Of a stretch of 34,417 bases of DNA, positions 15,461 to 25,263 are shown piece by piece. A program made the position numbers and the translations under genes. Numbering within the stretch: position 1 is the stretch's first letter; the number at the start of each line of letters is the position of its first letter. Where the stretch lies: positions 1-34,417 of the forward strand of contig JACQGN010000206.1 in assembly GCA_016199545.1 (NCBI GenBank), given 5' to 3'. Source of the DNA: Betaproteobacteria bacterium (GTDB taxonomy: Bacteria > Pseudomonadota > Gammaproteobacteria > Burkholderiales > SG8-41). A model generated the notes under the pieces. That model ran no database searches. It was given only the letters and a program-made list of their open reading frames with translations, and was not told the DNA's origin.

Positions 15461-16707
15461 AGGGGATTCCCCGCCGGCGCATCGGCAAGCCGCGTCGGGA
15501 TCACGACCTCCGAGTGCAGCGTGCGGTGCACCGGGCATTTGCTAGCGATCTCCAGCAGGCGCTGGCGCTGCGCGGCGTCGAGCGGGCCGGTGATTTCGAT
15601 CTCGCGGTCGATGCGGTCGACCCTGCCATCACGGGTTTCGCATTCAGCGCAATCGGCCGCGTGAATCTTGTCGTGCCTGAGTTTCACGACGACACGTTCG
15701 AGCGGCCATTGCTTCTGGTCGGCGTAGAGGCGCAACGTCATGGAAGTGCACGCCCCCAGGGCGGCAAGCAACAGAGCGTACGGCGACGGGCCCGTGTCGT
15801 TGCCGCCGTGGCTTACCGGCTCGTCTGCGTGCAGCCGATGCGGGCCGACGCTGACCATCTGCGCGAGACGACCCGCGCGTGTCTCGGCGACGGTCACCTC
15901 ATCGCGTTCGGCGACGCCGCCGGGTGCGGCGCTTGCGCTCGCCGAGCCGATGTAACGGCTCGCCCAGGCGCTCAGTACCGCGGCCACATAGACCGCGTCC
16001 TCTTTTCTCGTGAGCAGATGATCCGCATTGTCGAGTGACACGAAGCTTTTCGGATGTTTGGCGGCCATGAAAATCTGCGCCGCGTTGTCGATGCTCACCG
16101 TGGTGTCGCGCGGGGAATGAAATACGAGCAGGGCCTTGCGCAGTGATGCGATGCGTTCAATGGGCGCCTGGCCTGCGAGGTCATCGAGAAACTGCCTGCG
16201 GATGCGAAAGCTGCGGCCGGCAAGCGTGACCTCGGCCTCTCCCGCCTGCTCGATTTCGGCAAGGGCGGGCGCGAGCAGGCGGCGGACGTGTGCAGGATCG
16301 AACGGCGTGCCGATGGTGGCGATCGCCACGCTCTCCGGAATCTGGCTCGCCGCCGCGAGAACGGCTGCGCCACCGAGGCTGTGCCCGACCAGTATGGCCG
16401 GGGCCGCGTGGCGCTCGCGCAACCATGCCGCCGCGGCGACCAGGTCAGCCGCGTTCGACGAGAAGTTGGTGTTGGCGAACTCGCCTTCGCTGCCACCCAG
16501 CCCGGTGAAGTCGAAGCGCAGTACGCCGAATCCATGTGCCACGAGGGCGGCTGCGATGCGTGTTGCGGCGAGTGACTCCTTGGAACACGTGAAGCAATGC
16601 GCAAACAACGCAAACGCCACAGGTGCGGCCGCGGGCAATTCGAGGCGGGCCGCAAGGAGTGCGCCGGATGCGCCGGCAAAACGAATCATGTTCGGAGCGG
16701 CAGTCAT
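15457..16707 (-). CDS. Bifunctional alpha/beta hydrolase – OsmC family protein
   Basis: A 416-residue fusion. Residues 1 to about 255 are an alpha/beta hydrolase with nucleophile S110 in GHSLGG and probable acid and base D201 and H230. From about 270 an OsmC domain follows, with the two redox cysteines C320 (LGACTSM) and C391 (CPVHR) that reduce organic hydroperoxides in Ohr/OsmC proteins. The start chosen is ATG 16707, behind GAGGA; upstream codons in the same frame lack family resemblance. The fused form is known in Proteobacteria. Its stop overlaps the TPP enzyme start. It is divergent from a Bug-type binding protein, suggesting one regulated unit (inference). Confidence 0.92.
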   Translation of the reverse strand: MTAAPNMIRFAGASGALLAARLELPAAAPVAFALFAHCFTCSKESLAATRIAAALVAHGFGVLRFDFTGLGGSEGEFANTNFSSNAADLVAAAAWLRERHAAPAILVGHSLGGAAVLAAASQIPESVAIATIGTPFDPAHVRRLLAPALAEIEQAGEAEVTLAGRSFRIRRQFLDDLAGQAPIERIASLRKALLVFHSPRDTTVSIDNAAQIFMAAKHPKSFVSLDNADHLLTRKEDAVYVAAVLSAWASRYIGSASASAAPGGVAERDEVTVAETRAGRLAQMVSVGPHRLHADEPVSHGGNDTGPSPYALLLAALGACTSMTLRLYADQKQWPLERVVVKLRHDKIHAADCAECETRDGRVDRIDREIEITGPLDAAQRQRLLEIASKCPVHRTLHSEVVIPTRLADAPAGNPL

Positions 16708-16881
16708 GGTGGGGTCCTCACAGGCGCGCTTGACGCCTGATCGTAGCATGGCGCGCGACAGCATGAATGACCTCCTGCCCGGGGGAACTTGACGCCCCTT
16801 TTCCGCTCTCATCGCGGTAGCTGGTATGATTTGCCGGAATGTGTTGCGTGGACGTGCGAACTACAAACGAGGAGGGTAATG

Positions 16882-17859
16882 ATGAATGTCAAGCTACAGA
16901 GCCATATTGCCGGGATTTTCTGCGCCGCGGTGATTCCCGGGGTAGCCCTGCCGGCGCAGTCTCAGGGGTATCCCAACAAGCCTGTGCGGATGATCATTCC
17001 GTTCGGCGCGGGCGGCTCGACCGACGTGCTCATACGCATCGTCGCGACGAAGCTGCCGGAAAGCTTGGGCGAGCAGGTGGTGATCGACAACCGTACGGGT
17101 GCCGGAGGTCTTATCGGGACCGAAATCGCGGCAAAATCGAACCCCGACGGATACACTTTGCTTGGTACCGGAACGCCGCACACCATTGTTCCTAACCTGT
17201 ACAAGAACGCGCCGTTCCATGCAGTGAAGGATTTTGCGCCGATCATGCAGATCGCGAGCCAGCCATACGGCCTGGCGGTGCATCCCTCGCTTGGCGTCAA
17301 ATCGGTCAAGGAGCTGATTGCGCTGGCGAAGAAGGAGCCCGGCAAGCACAACTACGCTTCCTCGGGCCAGGGGGGCGCGATGCACCTGTTCCAGGCGCTG
17401 TTTGTCAGCATGGCCGGCATCGACATCGTGCACGTCCCGTACAAGGGCAGCGGGCCGGTGCGGGCCGACCTCGTAGGTGGCCAGATCAAGATCGGCTGCC
17501 TTGGCCTCTCGAGCATCATGCCTCACTACCGGGCGAAGCAGTTGAACATCATCGCGGTGACGAGCGCGAAGCGCTCACCCGAGTTGCCTGACGTTCCTTC
17601 CATTGCCGAAACCCTGCCGGGCTATGATGCGTCGCTTTGGACCGGGTTGCTTGCGCCGCGGGGAACCCCGGCAGCCGCCATCGAGCGCATACACCGCGAA
17701 GTCACGAAGTTGCTTCAGACTGCGGAGGTGCGGACGGCGTACCAGCGGCTGGGAACGGATGTCGTGGCCACTGATCCGAAGGCCTTTGCCACGTTCGTGC
17801 AGGTCGAGAACGACAAATGGGGCAAGATCGTGCGCGACCTCAAACTGGTGGTCAAATAG
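16882..17859 (+). CDS. Bug/TctC-type periplasmic solute-binding protein
   Basis: A 325-residue exported binding protein of the tripartite tricarboxylate transporter receptor (Bug) family. A signal peptide (residues 1 to about 27, ending near ALPAQSQG) precedes YPNKPVRMIIPFGAGG, the family entry motif; ENRTGAGGLIGT-like IDNRTGAGG follows. I prefer ATG 16882, five bases after GGAGGG, over ATG 16879, which is only two bases from it. No TctA or TctB membrane gene is in the window, so it is an orphan receptor, as most Bug proteins in Betaproteobacteria are. Ligands are typically carboxylates or aromatic acids; none can be named here. Confidence 0.93.
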   Translation: MNVKLQSHIAGIFCAAVIPGVALPAQSQGYPNKPVRMIIPFGAGGSTDVLIRIVATKLPESLGEQVVIDNRTGAGGLIGTEIAAKSNPDGYTLLGTGTPHTIVPNLYKNAPFHAVKDFAPIMQIASQPYGLAVHPSLGVKSVKELIALAKKEPGKHNYASSGQGGAMHLFQALFVSMAGIDIVHVPYKGSGPVRADLVGGQIKIGCLGLSSIMPHYRAKQLNIIAVTSAKRSPELPDVPSIAETLPGYDASLWTGLLAPRGTPAAAIERIHREVTKLLQTAEVRTAYQRLGTDVVATDPKAFATFVQVENDKWGKIVRDLKLVVK

Positions 17860-17880
17860 CAATAAACCGGACGCGCGCGC

Positions 17881-18153
17881 TTAACGCTTGCGCATATACG
17901 CCGGGCGCGCGGCCATCGGCGGCGCGGCGCGCTCGTCCTTGTGGCGGAAGCTGATCCGGCCTTTGGTCAGGTCGTAGGGCGACATTTCGAGGGTGATGCG
18001 GTCGCCCGTGAGTATGCGGATCCGGTGCTTGCGGATTTTTCCCGATGCGTACGCGGTCACCTTGCAGCCGTTTACCAGCGTGACGCGAAAGACGGTATTG
18101 GGCAGCACTTCGTCGATCACGCCTTCGATCTCGACCACTTCTTCTTTTGCCAC
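17881..18153 (-). CDS. infA: Translation initiation factor IF-1, tailed paralogue
   Basis: A 90-residue IF-1, which binds the 30S A site during initiation. The S1-like fold is intact ([48 protein letters not shown]). I choose GTG 18153, eight bases after GGGGAG, giving the family start (V/M)AKEE. After the normal end near residue 72 there is a basic, Pro/Ala-rich tail ending in RPAYMRKR. Such tailed second copies occur in Betaproteobacteria beside the standard infA in the ribosomal protein cluster. It lies on the same strand as, and 112 bases downstream of, a cold-shock gene. Confidence 0.92.
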   Translation of the reverse strand: MAKEEVVEIEGVIDEVLPNTVFRVTLVNGCKVTAYASGKIRKHRIRILTGDRITLEMSPYDLTKGRISFRHKDERAAPPMAARPAYMRKR

Positions 18154-18265
18154 GTGCAAGTCTCCCCGTCGCGGGCAAGCGGCAGCGCCGCCTTCCCCGC
18201 GCCGATGCCGGTGCGGTGCGAAAGGGCTGAGACAGCGGCCGCGTGCAGCCGCCTGTCCGGGTCGA

Positions 18266-18475
18266 TCAGACCGATTTCAGATTGACTGCGGAGAGCCGGC
18301 CGTCGGAGCCGCGTTCCGTGTCGAACGTGACCTGCTGATTCTCGGCCAGCCCCCGCATGCCGGCGCGCTCGACGGCAGAAACGTGGACGAACACATCCTT
18401 CGAGCCGTTCTGCGGTGCGATGAAGCCGAAGCCCTTGGTTGTATTGAAAAACTTTACGGTGCCAGTGGTGGACAT
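18266..18475 (-). CDS. Cold-shock protein (CspA family)
   Basis: A 69-residue single-stranded nucleic-acid-binding protein. RNP1 is KGFGFI at 14–19 and RNP2 is DVFVHVS. It acts as an RNA chaperone or anti-terminator in the cytoplasm. I start it at ATG 18475, behind GGAGAAATACC; a longer open frame upstream is the untranslated leader. A plausible promoter at 18608–18636 would give a leader of about 125 bases, as expected of a cold-regulated csp gene. Confidence 0.95.
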   Translation of the reverse strand: MSTTGTVKFFNTTKGFGFIAPQNGSKDVFVHVSAVERAGMRGLAENQQVTFDTERGSDGRLSAVNLKSV

Positions 18476-18555
18476 GGTATTTCTCCGGGGAAATTGCGGC
18501 GCCGTGCCCGAAATTGAGCGCGGCATCAAACGACTATTCGGGAAAGACCAGCGGG

Positions 18556-18572
18556 GCACCCCGAAGGGATGC
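18556..18572 (-). other. UUCG-tetraloop hairpin in the csp leader
   Basis: On the minus strand GCATCCC, TTCG and GGGGTGC pair as a seven-base-pair stem (one G-U pair) closed by the exceptionally stable C(UUCG)G loop. It lies in the predicted untranslated leader, 81 bases before the csp start. It could serve as a structural element of a cold-responsive leader; this role is inferred. Confidence 0.45.
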
Positions 18573-18607
18573 TGAGAGGACCGACCGACAACCGATTCGA
18601 CTTGGGG

Positions 18608-18636
18608 AGTATGGGGCGTGCGGGTGCATTTGGCAA
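18608..18636 (-). promoter_or_regulatory. Candidate sigma-70 promoter of the cold-shock gene
   Basis: On the minus strand TTGCCA (18636–18631) and CATACT (18613–18608) are spaced by 17 bases. This matches five of six and four of six consensus bases. It would place the transcript start about 125 bases before the csp ATG. Confidence 0.45.
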
Positions 18637-18758
18637 GGAGAAAGAATGTGTTGCGAGCAAACGCGGGAAGCCGTGGAGAACGCCAGGAACCTGGAAAACC
18701 GGCGCGGAGAAGGGGTCTCAGGGCAAGCGGATGCGCCGGCGGGCGAGGGAAGTAGCGA

Positions 18759-21071
18759 TCACCGGACAACGGCGCTGCGCACAACGAACTGCGGCGCGTC
18801 AAAGGCGGTGACGGACGGCAGCGCTCCCTGGAAAAGTTCCACTTCCACGAGGGTGGTGAGCGCGCTGCAGCCCTGCGTGAGCTTCGAGGTGCCCTTGTCG
18901 AGGGTCAGCACATTTGGATTGCCGTGCTTCTCCAGCGTACCGATTTCTCCCGGCGCCAGCGGGTCGTACCATGCGCCGGTGGGAAGCACGGCCACCCCTT
19001 GCCGCACGCCGTCGCTGATCTTGACACCTGCGAGGCACGCGCCGCGGTCGTTGAACACCCGAACGACGTCGCCAGTCTTGATCCCGCGCGCGGCAGCGTC
19101 CTGCGGGTGCAGGGTGAGCGCTTCGCGGTCTCGAATCTTGGCGGCGCGGCTGACGCTGCCCTGATCATACTGGCTGTGGAGCCGCGTGGCGGGTTGATGC
19201 GAAATCAAGTGCAGGGGATAGCGCCGGGCGAGCGGCGCGCCCAGCCACTCGGCAGGTTCGTACCACGCCGGGTGCCCAATGCAGTCGTCGTAGCCGAAGG
19301 ATGCGATGGTCGAGGAGAAAATTTCAATCTTGCCCGACGGCGTGGGCAGCCGGTTGGCGCCCGGGTCGGCGCGATAGGCGCCCAGCATCACCGGCGGCTC
19401 GTCCGGTGGCGGCATCTCGACGTAACCCTCGGCCCAGAAAGCTTCGAACCCGGGCAGTGACAGATCGAACTTGCGGGCGCGCACGCGTGCTTCATCGTAG
19501 AGGTGGCGGAGCCACACCGCGGCGCTGCGGCTCTCGGTGAATTGCTCCTTCGCACCCAGCCGCTCGGCCAGCGCGCTGAAGATCTCGTAGTCATCGCGCG
19601 CTTCACCCACGGGCTCGATCGCGCGCTTCATCGCGATCATGAAGCGGTCGCGCGAAGTGGAGCCGATATCATCGCGTTCCAGCATGGTGGTGGCCGGCAG
19701 CACGATGTCGGCCATTTTCGCGCCCGGGTTCCAGTATTGCTCGTTGACGATGATGGTTTCAGGCTTGCGCCACGCCCGGATGAGGCGGTTCAGGTCCTGG
19801 TGATGGTGGAATGGATTGCCGCCCGCCCAGTAGATGAGCCGGATATCCGGATAGGTGCACGCCCTGCCGTTGAACTCGTAGCGGCCACCTGGGTTTTCCA
19901 GCATGTCGGCGATGCGCGCGACCGGGATCGGCGTCTTGACCGCGTTCTGGCCCTGCGGCAGCACCGGCCCCGAGAAAGGGCGGGCGTTGGCGCCTTCGAT
20001 CCCGACCGGGCCATAGGCGAGGGCAATGCCGCCGCCGGGTGTGCCTATTTGCCCAAGGAGACAGGCGAGGGCGATGCCCATCCAGTACGGCTGCTCGCCG
20101 TGATCGCCGCGCTGCAGCGACCAGGCGACGCTGATCATGGTGCGATTTGCGGCCATGCGTCGCGCAAGCGCAGCAATCGTATCCGCCGGAATGTCGCAGA
20201 TGTGCGCCGCCCAGTGCGCGGTCTTGGGGACGCCATCCGCTTCGCCCATGACGTATCTGCGGAACGGCTCGAATCCTTCGCAGTAGCGCTCGAGAAACGC
20301 AGGATCGTGACGGCCTTCCGCGATCAGGGTGTGCGCGAGGCCCAGCATGAAAGCGGTATCGGTGTTGGGCCGCAGCGGCATCCATTCCACACCGAGCGCG
20401 GCGTCCAGATCGTCGCGCAGGGGCGAGACGTTGACGAACCGCACGCCCGCACCAGCGAGGCCCTTCAACGCCGGACGTGCTTCATGCTGACTGATGCCGC
20501 CGGAATTGACCTGTGTATTCTTGCCAGGGATGCTGCCGAAGGCGACGAGCAACTGGCAGTGTTTTTCAAGTTGCACCCACGCGGTCTGCTGCGCGCGCAG
20601 CGCGTCCATGTCCATGACGATGTGCGGCAGCAGGGTGCGCGCGGCGCCGAGGCTGTAGGTGCCGACGTGCGCGACGTAGCCGCCGATCGCGTTCATGAAG
20701 CGGTGTACCTGGCTCTGCGCGTGATGGAACCGTCCCGCGCTCGACCAGCCATAGGATCCGGCAAAGATCGATGTATTGCCGAATTGCGTCTTGACGCGCT
20801 TCAGTTCCCCGGCGGCCAGCGTCAATGCCTCGTCCCAACCGACCTTGACGAAGGGTTCCGCTCCACGCCTTTCGGGCGCCGCGCCGGGGCCGCCTTCGAG
20901 GTAGCTCTTGCGCACCGCCGGGTACCGTACTCGTGTGGGGCCGGTAACCGCAGCGGCGAGTGACTGGCCGATTGGCGAGGGGTCGGGGTCCCGCTCGAAA
21001 GAAGCGATCCGCGTGATGCGCCCGGCCTCCACCGTTACGTCGTAAACGCCCCAGTGGGTGGAAGTCAGCAT
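18759..21071 (-). CDS. Molybdopterin oxidoreductase, biotin/S-oxide reductase (BisC) type
   Basis: A 770-residue enzyme of the DMSO reductase family, in the group of biotin sulfoxide reductase and TMAO/DMSO reductases. The opening STHWGVYDV and the block [14 protein letters not shown] are characteristic; S111 is the expected molybdenum ligand, which separates this group from cysteine- or aspartate-ligated enzymes. There is no N-terminal 4Fe-4S motif and no Tat signal, so a cytoplasmic BisC-like reductase is most likely. Later motifs include [21 protein letters not shown] and [14 protein letters not shown]. Upstream on the same strand lie a small membrane protein and a four-domain rhodanese. 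Probable substrate: a sulfoxide or N-oxide such as methionine or biotin sulfoxide; not determined. Confidence 0.9.
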   Translation of the reverse strand: MLTSTHWGVYDVTVEAGRITRIASFERDPDPSPIGQSLAAAVTGPTRVRYPAVRKSYLEGGPGAAPERRGAEPFVKVGWDEALTLAAGELKRVKTQFGNTSIFAGSYGWSSAGRFHHAQSQVHRFMNAIGGYVAHVGTYSLGAARTLLPHIVMDMDALRAQQTAWVQLEKHCQLLVAFGSIPGKNTQVNSGGISQHEARPALKGLAGAGVRFVNVSPLRDDLDAALGVEWMPLRPNTDTAFMLGLAHTLIAEGRHDPAFLERYCEGFEPFRRYVMGEADGVPKTAHWAAHICDIPADTIAALARRMAANRTMISVAWSLQRGDHGEQPYWMGIALACLLGQIGTPGGGIALAYGPVGIEGANARPFSGPVLPQGQNAVKTPIPVARIADMLENPGGRYEFNGRACTYPDIRLIYWAGGNPFHHHQDLNRLIRAWRKPETIIVNEQYWNPGAKMADIVLPATTMLERDDIGSTSRDRFMIAMKRAIEPVGEARDDYEIFSALAERLGAKEQFTESRSAAVWLRHLYDEARVRARKFDLSLPGFEAFWAEGYVEMPPPDEPPVMLGAYRADPGANRLPTPSGKIEIFSSTIASFGYDDCIGHPAWYEPAEWLGAPLARRYPLHLISHQPATRLHSQYDQGSVSRAAKIRDREALTLHPQDAAARGIKTGDVVRVFNDRGACLAGVKISDGVRQGVAVLPTGAWYDPLAPGEIGTLEKHGNPNVLTLDKGTSKLTQGCSALTTLVEVELFQGALPSVTAFDAPQFVVRSAVVR

Positions 21072-21169
21072 GGTCGGCCATTACCCGGGTAAGAGACGGC
21101 TTTTCGGCGCTTTCACCAGATTGCGAATGCAAGTGTAACGTATCACGGGGGCGGGGTTTCAGAGAGGCA

Positions 21170-21352
21170 TTACGCCAGTAACCGCAGCGCAACGGAAAAC
21201 ACGCCGAAATTGACCGCGATCACAAACATCGCGTAGGACCACAAGGGCTCGCTGTTCGGATCCCACAGACCTCGCAGGGCGTGACCGAGCGTGCCGCAGG
21301 CGACGATCGCGAAACCCAGCATGAAGGCGCGCTCGAGGTCGGGTGGGCGCAA
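21170..21352 (-). CDS. Small two-helix membrane protein (hypothetical)
   Basis: A 60-residue frame starting at TTG 21352, three bases after the rhodanese stop; ATG 21322 is an alternative giving 50 residues. Two hydrophobic segments are visible (FMLGFAIVACGTLGHALRG and LWSYAMFVIAVNFGVFSVAL) with a short polar turn (DPNSEP). No ribosome site is obvious, so translation probably depends on coupling to the rhodanese gene. The family is not recognised. Confidence 0.55.
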   Translation of the reverse strand: MRPPDLERAFMLGFAIVACGTLGHALRGLWDPNSEPLWSYAMFVIAVNFGVFSVALRLLA

Positions 21353-21355
21353 GGG

Positions 21356-22939
21356 CTAACGCGTTACGCCCACCTTGAACGCCGCCTTTTCTTCGGAGTC
21401 AAGCTGGGCCATGAGGCCGGTTTCCCAGGCGAGGTACTGCTTCATCGCCTCGCGGTTGCCGGCGTGGCGGTCGTGCACGAAGTAGAGATGGTCGATGCAC
21501 TCGGTGTCAGGCGGCACGTCGGGTGAGGATTCGGCCGTATAGCCCGCTTTGGTCCAGGCAGCGAGACCACCATTGAGTATTCGCACGTCCTTGGCGCCGG
21601 CTTCAGTGAGGTCAACCGCGGCGAGGCGTGCAACATCGGGATTGTCGGCGATGAGCACGATGGTTCCCGCAGCATCATGCGCCGTTGCCGCAACACGGGG
21701 CCGGATGCTCCAGCGGCTGCCGGGAATGTGCGTCTTGCGGAAATTCAAACTGGCGCCGATGTCGATGACGCTACAGGTGCCGGTGTCGAGCGCGCGTTTG
21801 AGGTCGGCAGCGGATATCTCGGGCAGTGGCGGCAGTGTAGCTTTCTTCGGCGGGTTCCCGCGCAGACTCGAGCGCACCCCGCCTTCGAGCACGTACGCAT
21901 CGCAGCCCAGTTGCCTGAGCCATGCGGCAACCACCGGGGCGCGCACCTGCTCGCCGCCGTCGATCAACACGATGCGCGCGTTGCGCACACCTACCCATTG
22001 GTCGGTGGCCTGCACCAGTTGGCCGCCGGGTGCGTGCACCGAGCCCGGAATCGACCCCGCTTCGAATTCCTCCGGCGTGCGGACATCGCAGAGATAGGTC
22101 GTGCGGCCGGACTCGTCTAGCCATTTCTCGACGTCACGCGCGCTGACTGAGTTCACGCTGTGTCGCGCCATCAACTTGCGCGCGGAATCCTGCAGCGCCG
22201 GCAGGCGCGATGCGTCGATGCGGTCCGGATAGCGGCGGCTGGCGCCGCGCTCCAGTTCGAAGTCGGCAAGCACCCAGCCCTGGGTGCCGTTCTCCAGCGC
22301 AAAGACGGGATTCTCGATGCCGAAGTTGAGCAATGTCTGCGCGCCCATGATCGAGCGCGTGCGGCCGGCGCAGTTGACGACGATCTTCGTTTTCGGACTC
22401 TTGACGATGTCGCGAATGCGATACGGAAGCTCCGCGTTGGGACAGCAGATGCCGCCGGGGATGTTCATCTTCTGGTACTCGGTGTAAGGCCGACCGTCCA
22501 CGACGATAAAGTCCTCGCCGCGCTCGCGCATCGCTGCGAGGTCCCGCACCGTGACGCGCGGCGTGTGGTAGACGTGCTCGACCAGTTCGCCGAACAGCTT
22601 GCTCGGCACGTTGACGCCTTTGAACAGGGTGTAGCCTGCCGCTGCCCAGGCCCTGGTGCCGCCGTCAAGCACCGACACGTCCGTGTAGCCGAGAGCCGAG
22701 AGCCGCCTGGCTGCGAGCACAGCAACACCGGAGTCTCCATCGTCGCATAGCACGATGCGCGCTGAAACACGCGACACCAGCGCACCGATGTCGAGTTCCA
22801 GCCGGCTATAGGGCAGCGGTGTCGCGAACAGCAGGTGCGATTCGCCGAACTGCCCCGGCTCGCGCACGTCGAGCACTGCCAGTTCGCGCCCGTCCTGGAG
22901 CATGGTGCGTAGTTGCCGGGCGGCAACGGTGCCGGTCAT
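21356..22939 (-). CDS. Four-domain rhodanese-like protein
   Basis: A 527-residue protein made of four rhodanese domains in series. Domain 1 (about 1–105) has an active-site cysteine C65 in LCDDGDSG. Domain 2 (about 118–235) has C190 in NCAGRTRS, the best sulfurtransferase loop. Domain 3 (about 262–360; [20 protein letters not shown]) has D327 where the cysteine should be (LIDGGEQV). Domain 4 (about 372–470) also lacks it (LIADNPDV). So two domains look catalytic and two structural or regulatory. A helical tail (470–527) contains [21 protein letters not shown] 22939 overlaps the RhlE stop by four bases. It probably moves or senses sulfane sulfur in the cytoplasm; the partner is unknown. Confidence 0.92.
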   Translation of the reverse strand: MTGTVAARQLRTMLQDGRELAVLDVREPGQFGESHLLFATPLPYSRLELDIGALVSRVSARIVLCDDGDSGVAVLAARRLSALGYTDVSVLDGGTRAWAAAGYTLFKGVNVPSKLFGELVEHVYHTPRVTVRDLAAMRERGEDFIVVDGRPYTEYQKMNIPGGICCPNAELPYRIRDIVKSPKTKIVVNCAGRTRSIMGAQTLLNFGIENPVFALENGTQGWVLADFELERGASRRYPDRIDASRLPALQDSARKLMARHSVNSVSARDVEKWLDESGRTTYLCDVRTPEEFEAGSIPGSVHAPGGQLVQATDQWVGVRNARIVLIDGGEQVRAPVVAAWLRQLGCDAYVLEGGVRSSLRGNPPKKATLPPLPEISAADLKRALDTGTCSVIDIGASLNFRKTHIPGSRWSIRPRVAATAHDAAGTIVLIADNPDVARLAAVDLTEAGAKDVRILNGGLAAWTKAGYTAESSPDVPPDTECIDHLYFVHDRHAGNREAMKQYLAWETGLMAQLDSEEKAAFKVGVTR

Positions 22940-24339
22940 TTGTGGGATTTCGCGTGGGTCGATGCGCCGCCGAGCAGCGCCGCCGCCGGCCGCGACGGCT
23001 GGCGGCGCAACGGGTGAGTGATTTCCGGCTTGGTTGCAGTCGAGGGCGAGGGCTCGTATGGCTTGCTGAAGTCGATCTCACGAGCGCCGGAGTTGCGGGG
23101 CTCCACGAGTTTGGGTGCGCTGCGCTTTTCGCGTTTCTCGTGTCTCTCGGATCTCTCGTGCCTGTCCCGCTCGTACGTGGGACGCGGTTTTCCGCCACCG
23201 CGGTCGAACTCCGGCGCGGTCACGCGCGGGAGCGTGCGCTTGAGCAGCTTCTCGATCTCGGCGAGGAGCCTGTTCTCGTCCGGGCTCATCAGAGAAATGG
23301 CCTCACCCGGCAATCCGGCCCGCGCGGTGCGGCCGATACGGTGCAGGTAATCTTCCGGCGTGTAAGGCAGTTCGTAGTTGATCACGTACGGCAGTTCCAC
23401 GATATCGAGGCCGCGCGCCGCGATGTCGGTGGCGACCAGTACCGGCGCGCGTCCCTGCTTGAAATCGGAAAGCGCCTGTTCGCGTTCGGCCTGGGTGCGG
23501 TCGCTGTGGATCGCGGTGGCGCTGATCCCGTCGCGCACCAGTTCACGGGCGAGCCGGTTCGCGTCGCGCTTCATGCGCACGAACACCAGAGCCTGGGGAA
23601 TGTTGCGCGTTCTGATGAGATAGCCAAGCAGGGCGCGTTTGCGGGTTGCGGGGACCTCGTAGACCTGGTGCGTGACCAGATCTGCCGTGGCGTTGCGCCG
23701 GGCGACCTCGATCATGGTCGGCTGGCGCAGGAGCTGGCTGGCGAGTCTCCGGATCTCGTCCGAAAATGTCGCCGAGAACAGCAGGTTCTGGCGCTGGGCC
23801 GGGAGCACTGCGAGGATGCGCTTGATATCGGGCAAAAATCCCATATCGAGCATGCGGTCGGCCTCGTCGAGCACCAGGATTTCCACGCGCGACAGGTTGA
23901 CGCTACGTTGGTGCAGATGATCGAGGAGCCGCCCAGGGGTCGCAACCAGGATCTCGACTCCGCCGTGCAGCGCCTTCATCTGCGGAGTGATATCAATGCC
24001 CCCGTAGACTACCGTGGTGCGCAGGGAGAGAAACTTGCCGTAGATCCGCACGCTTTCCTCGACCTGGGCCGCGAGTTCGCGCGTAGGGGTAAGAATAAGC
24101 GCGCGGATCGGGTGGCGAGCCGGAGACAGGCTGGTGTTGGCCTGGGGCGCGAGCAGTTGCAGCAGGGGCAGCGTGAAGCCGGCGGTTTTTCCAGTGCCGG
24201 TCTGGGCGCATCCCATGATGTCGCGGCGCCGGAGGATCGCGGGAATGGCCTGGGCCTGGATCGGCGTGGGTTCCTTGTAACCTTGCTCGGCTACGGCGCG
24301 CAGCAACTCGGGAATCAGGTTCAGCGATTCAAAGGACAT
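22936..24339 (-). CDS. rhlE: DEAD-box RNA helicase, RhlE type
   Basis: A 467-residue ATP-dependent RNA helicase. Q motif PTPIQ (25–29), Walker A AQTGTGKT (45–52), motif Ia PTRELA, DEAD box VLDEAD (156–161), SAT (189–191), and [10 protein letters not shown] near 330 are all present. The last 90 residues are a disordered basic tail rich in Arg, Lys and Glu ([17 protein letters not shown]), typical of RhlE-like helicases acting on rRNA. The stop overlaps the rhodanese start (ATGA), so the two are expressed together. No strong ribosome site is visible before ATG 24339. Confidence 0.95.
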   Translation of the reverse strand: MSFESLNLIPELLRAVAEQGYKEPTPIQAQAIPAILRRRDIMGCAQTGTGKTAGFTLPLLQLLAPQANTSLSPARHPIRALILTPTRELAAQVEESVRIYGKFLSLRTTVVYGGIDITPQMKALHGGVEILVATPGRLLDHLHQRSVNLSRVEILVLDEADRMLDMGFLPDIKRILAVLPAQRQNLLFSATFSDEIRRLASQLLRQPTMIEVARRNATADLVTHQVYEVPATRKRALLGYLIRTRNIPQALVFVRMKRDANRLARELVRDGISATAIHSDRTQAEREQALSDFKQGRAPVLVATDIAARGLDIVELPYVINYELPYTPEDYLHRIGRTARAGLPGEAISLMSPDENRLLAEIEKLLKRTLPRVTAPEFDRGGGKPRPTYERDRHERSERHEKREKRSAPKLVEPRNSGAREIDFSKPYEPSPSTATKPEITHPLRRQPSRPAAALLGGASTHAKSHK

Positions 24340-24642
24340 CTAAGGTAGTTTTGAGCGCGCGCCTCGATGAGGCGTGGCTGTCGGTTGTGGTCCCGCGGTT
24401 CGGGGAGCGGTATCGAATGCCGGGTCTACGGCGTCAGGCGGCAAGTGCACGGAGTAAGATTATACCCCGTGTCGGCGCTTTCCGTTGCGTCCGGGATCTC
24501 CGCCATAGTGCCGGGGAAACGCGGCGGCATATCCGCGAAAACTGCCAAATATTCAGAAATCTGGTAAATTGATGCGCTACATAACGTGAAGTGTGCCGGC
24601 CGCCCCGCGGCGGCCGGGCTAAGTGACGAGGTATCAGCAAGA
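24340..24642. other. Intergenic region between divergent rhlE and HNH genes
   Basis: This 303-base gap contains the promoters of both divergent genes, but none is clear. An AT-rich patch (about 24540–24575) includes TAAATT, a possible -10 for the HNH gene. A 6-bp hairpin (24360–24374) lies in the rhlE leader. A GC-rich stem, CCGGCCGCC (24596–24604) with its complement (24609–24617), precedes the HNH start. No gene is visible. Confidence 0.5.
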
Positions 24643-25263
24643 TTGGACACGATTCAGATTGCCGGCGAAAGCCCGGCCCAAGGCGCGTTTCCACTGATCC
24701 TGACGCTAGACATGCACGGAGTGCCCCATCGCTGGATCAGCTGGCAGCACGCCTGCTACTACTATGCCAAGGACCAGGTCGCGTGGAGTCTCGGCGAGCG
24801 TGCGTTCACCGTTCACGGCGGGTTGAACCGCGTCACCGGCGAACGCTCCCGGATTTCGGCCGCGAGCATCATCGCCATCAAGGGCAAGGCGATGGCGATG
24901 AAGTCTTTCGGGCAGGTGCCACCGCTGAACAATCGCGAGCTATTCCATCGCGACCGCCAGATGTGCGCCTACTGCGGGGGAATGTTCACGACTTCCAGGC
25001 TCACCCGCGATCATATCAATCCATTTTCGCGCGGGGGCAAGGACACGTGGATGAACGTCGTCACCGCGTGTCGTTCATGCAACGAAAAGAAAAGCGACCG
25101 CACGCCCGAAACAGCGCGCATGGAACTCATCTACCTGCCATATGTGCCGAATCGCGCGGAATACCTGATCCTGACCAACCGCCGCATACTGGCCGATCAG
25201 ATGGAGTTCCTGGCGCAGCATGTACCGGCCCAGAGCCGCCTCCATCACAAGTCAGCCCAGTAA
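24643..25263 (+). CDS. HNH endonuclease
   Basis: A 206-residue protein with a C-terminal HNH nuclease domain: zinc-binding CAYC and CRSC pairs flank LTRDHINPFSRGGKDTWMN, where the DH and N residues form the catalytic site. The N-terminal part (LILTLDMHGVPHRWISWQHA) is shared by a family of stand-alone proteobacterial HNH proteins whose role is not settled. I place the start at TTG 24643, eleven bases after GAGGT; the upstream GTG (24586) lacks a ribosome site and would translate the GC-rich hairpin. No phage or restriction genes are adjacent, so selfish or defence function cannot be claimed. Confidence 0.85.
   Translation: MDTIQIAGESPAQGAFPLILTLDMHGVPHRWISWQHACYYYAKDQVAWSLGERAFTVHGGLNRVTGERSRISAASIIAIKGKAMAMKSFGQVPPLNNRELFHRDRQMCAYCGGMFTTSRLTRDHINPFSRGGKDTWMNVVTACRSCNEKKSDRTPETARMELIYLPYVPNRAEYLILTNRRILADQMEFLAQHVPAQSRLHHKSAQ

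Larger units (their letters stand above)
18476..18758. other. Intergenic region and cold-shock leader
   Basis: This 283-base gap between the BisC-like gene and the csp gene holds no convincing gene. It contains a candidate csp promoter (18608–18636) and, on the minus strand, a hairpin at 18556–18572 with a seven-pair stem and a UUCG tetraloop inside the predicted leader. The remainder shows nothing I can assign. Confidence 0.6.

Noticed and set aside
19503-24348. Long plus-strand frames opposite the BisC-like gene (486 codons) and rhlE (509 codons)
   Set aside because: Both mirror well-identified minus-strand genes and have the typical shadow composition.
24643-25263. HNH gene as part of a defence or homing element
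   Set aside because: No intron, intein, phage or restriction-modification genes are adjacent, and this stand-alone HNH family is common in proteobacterial chromosomes.
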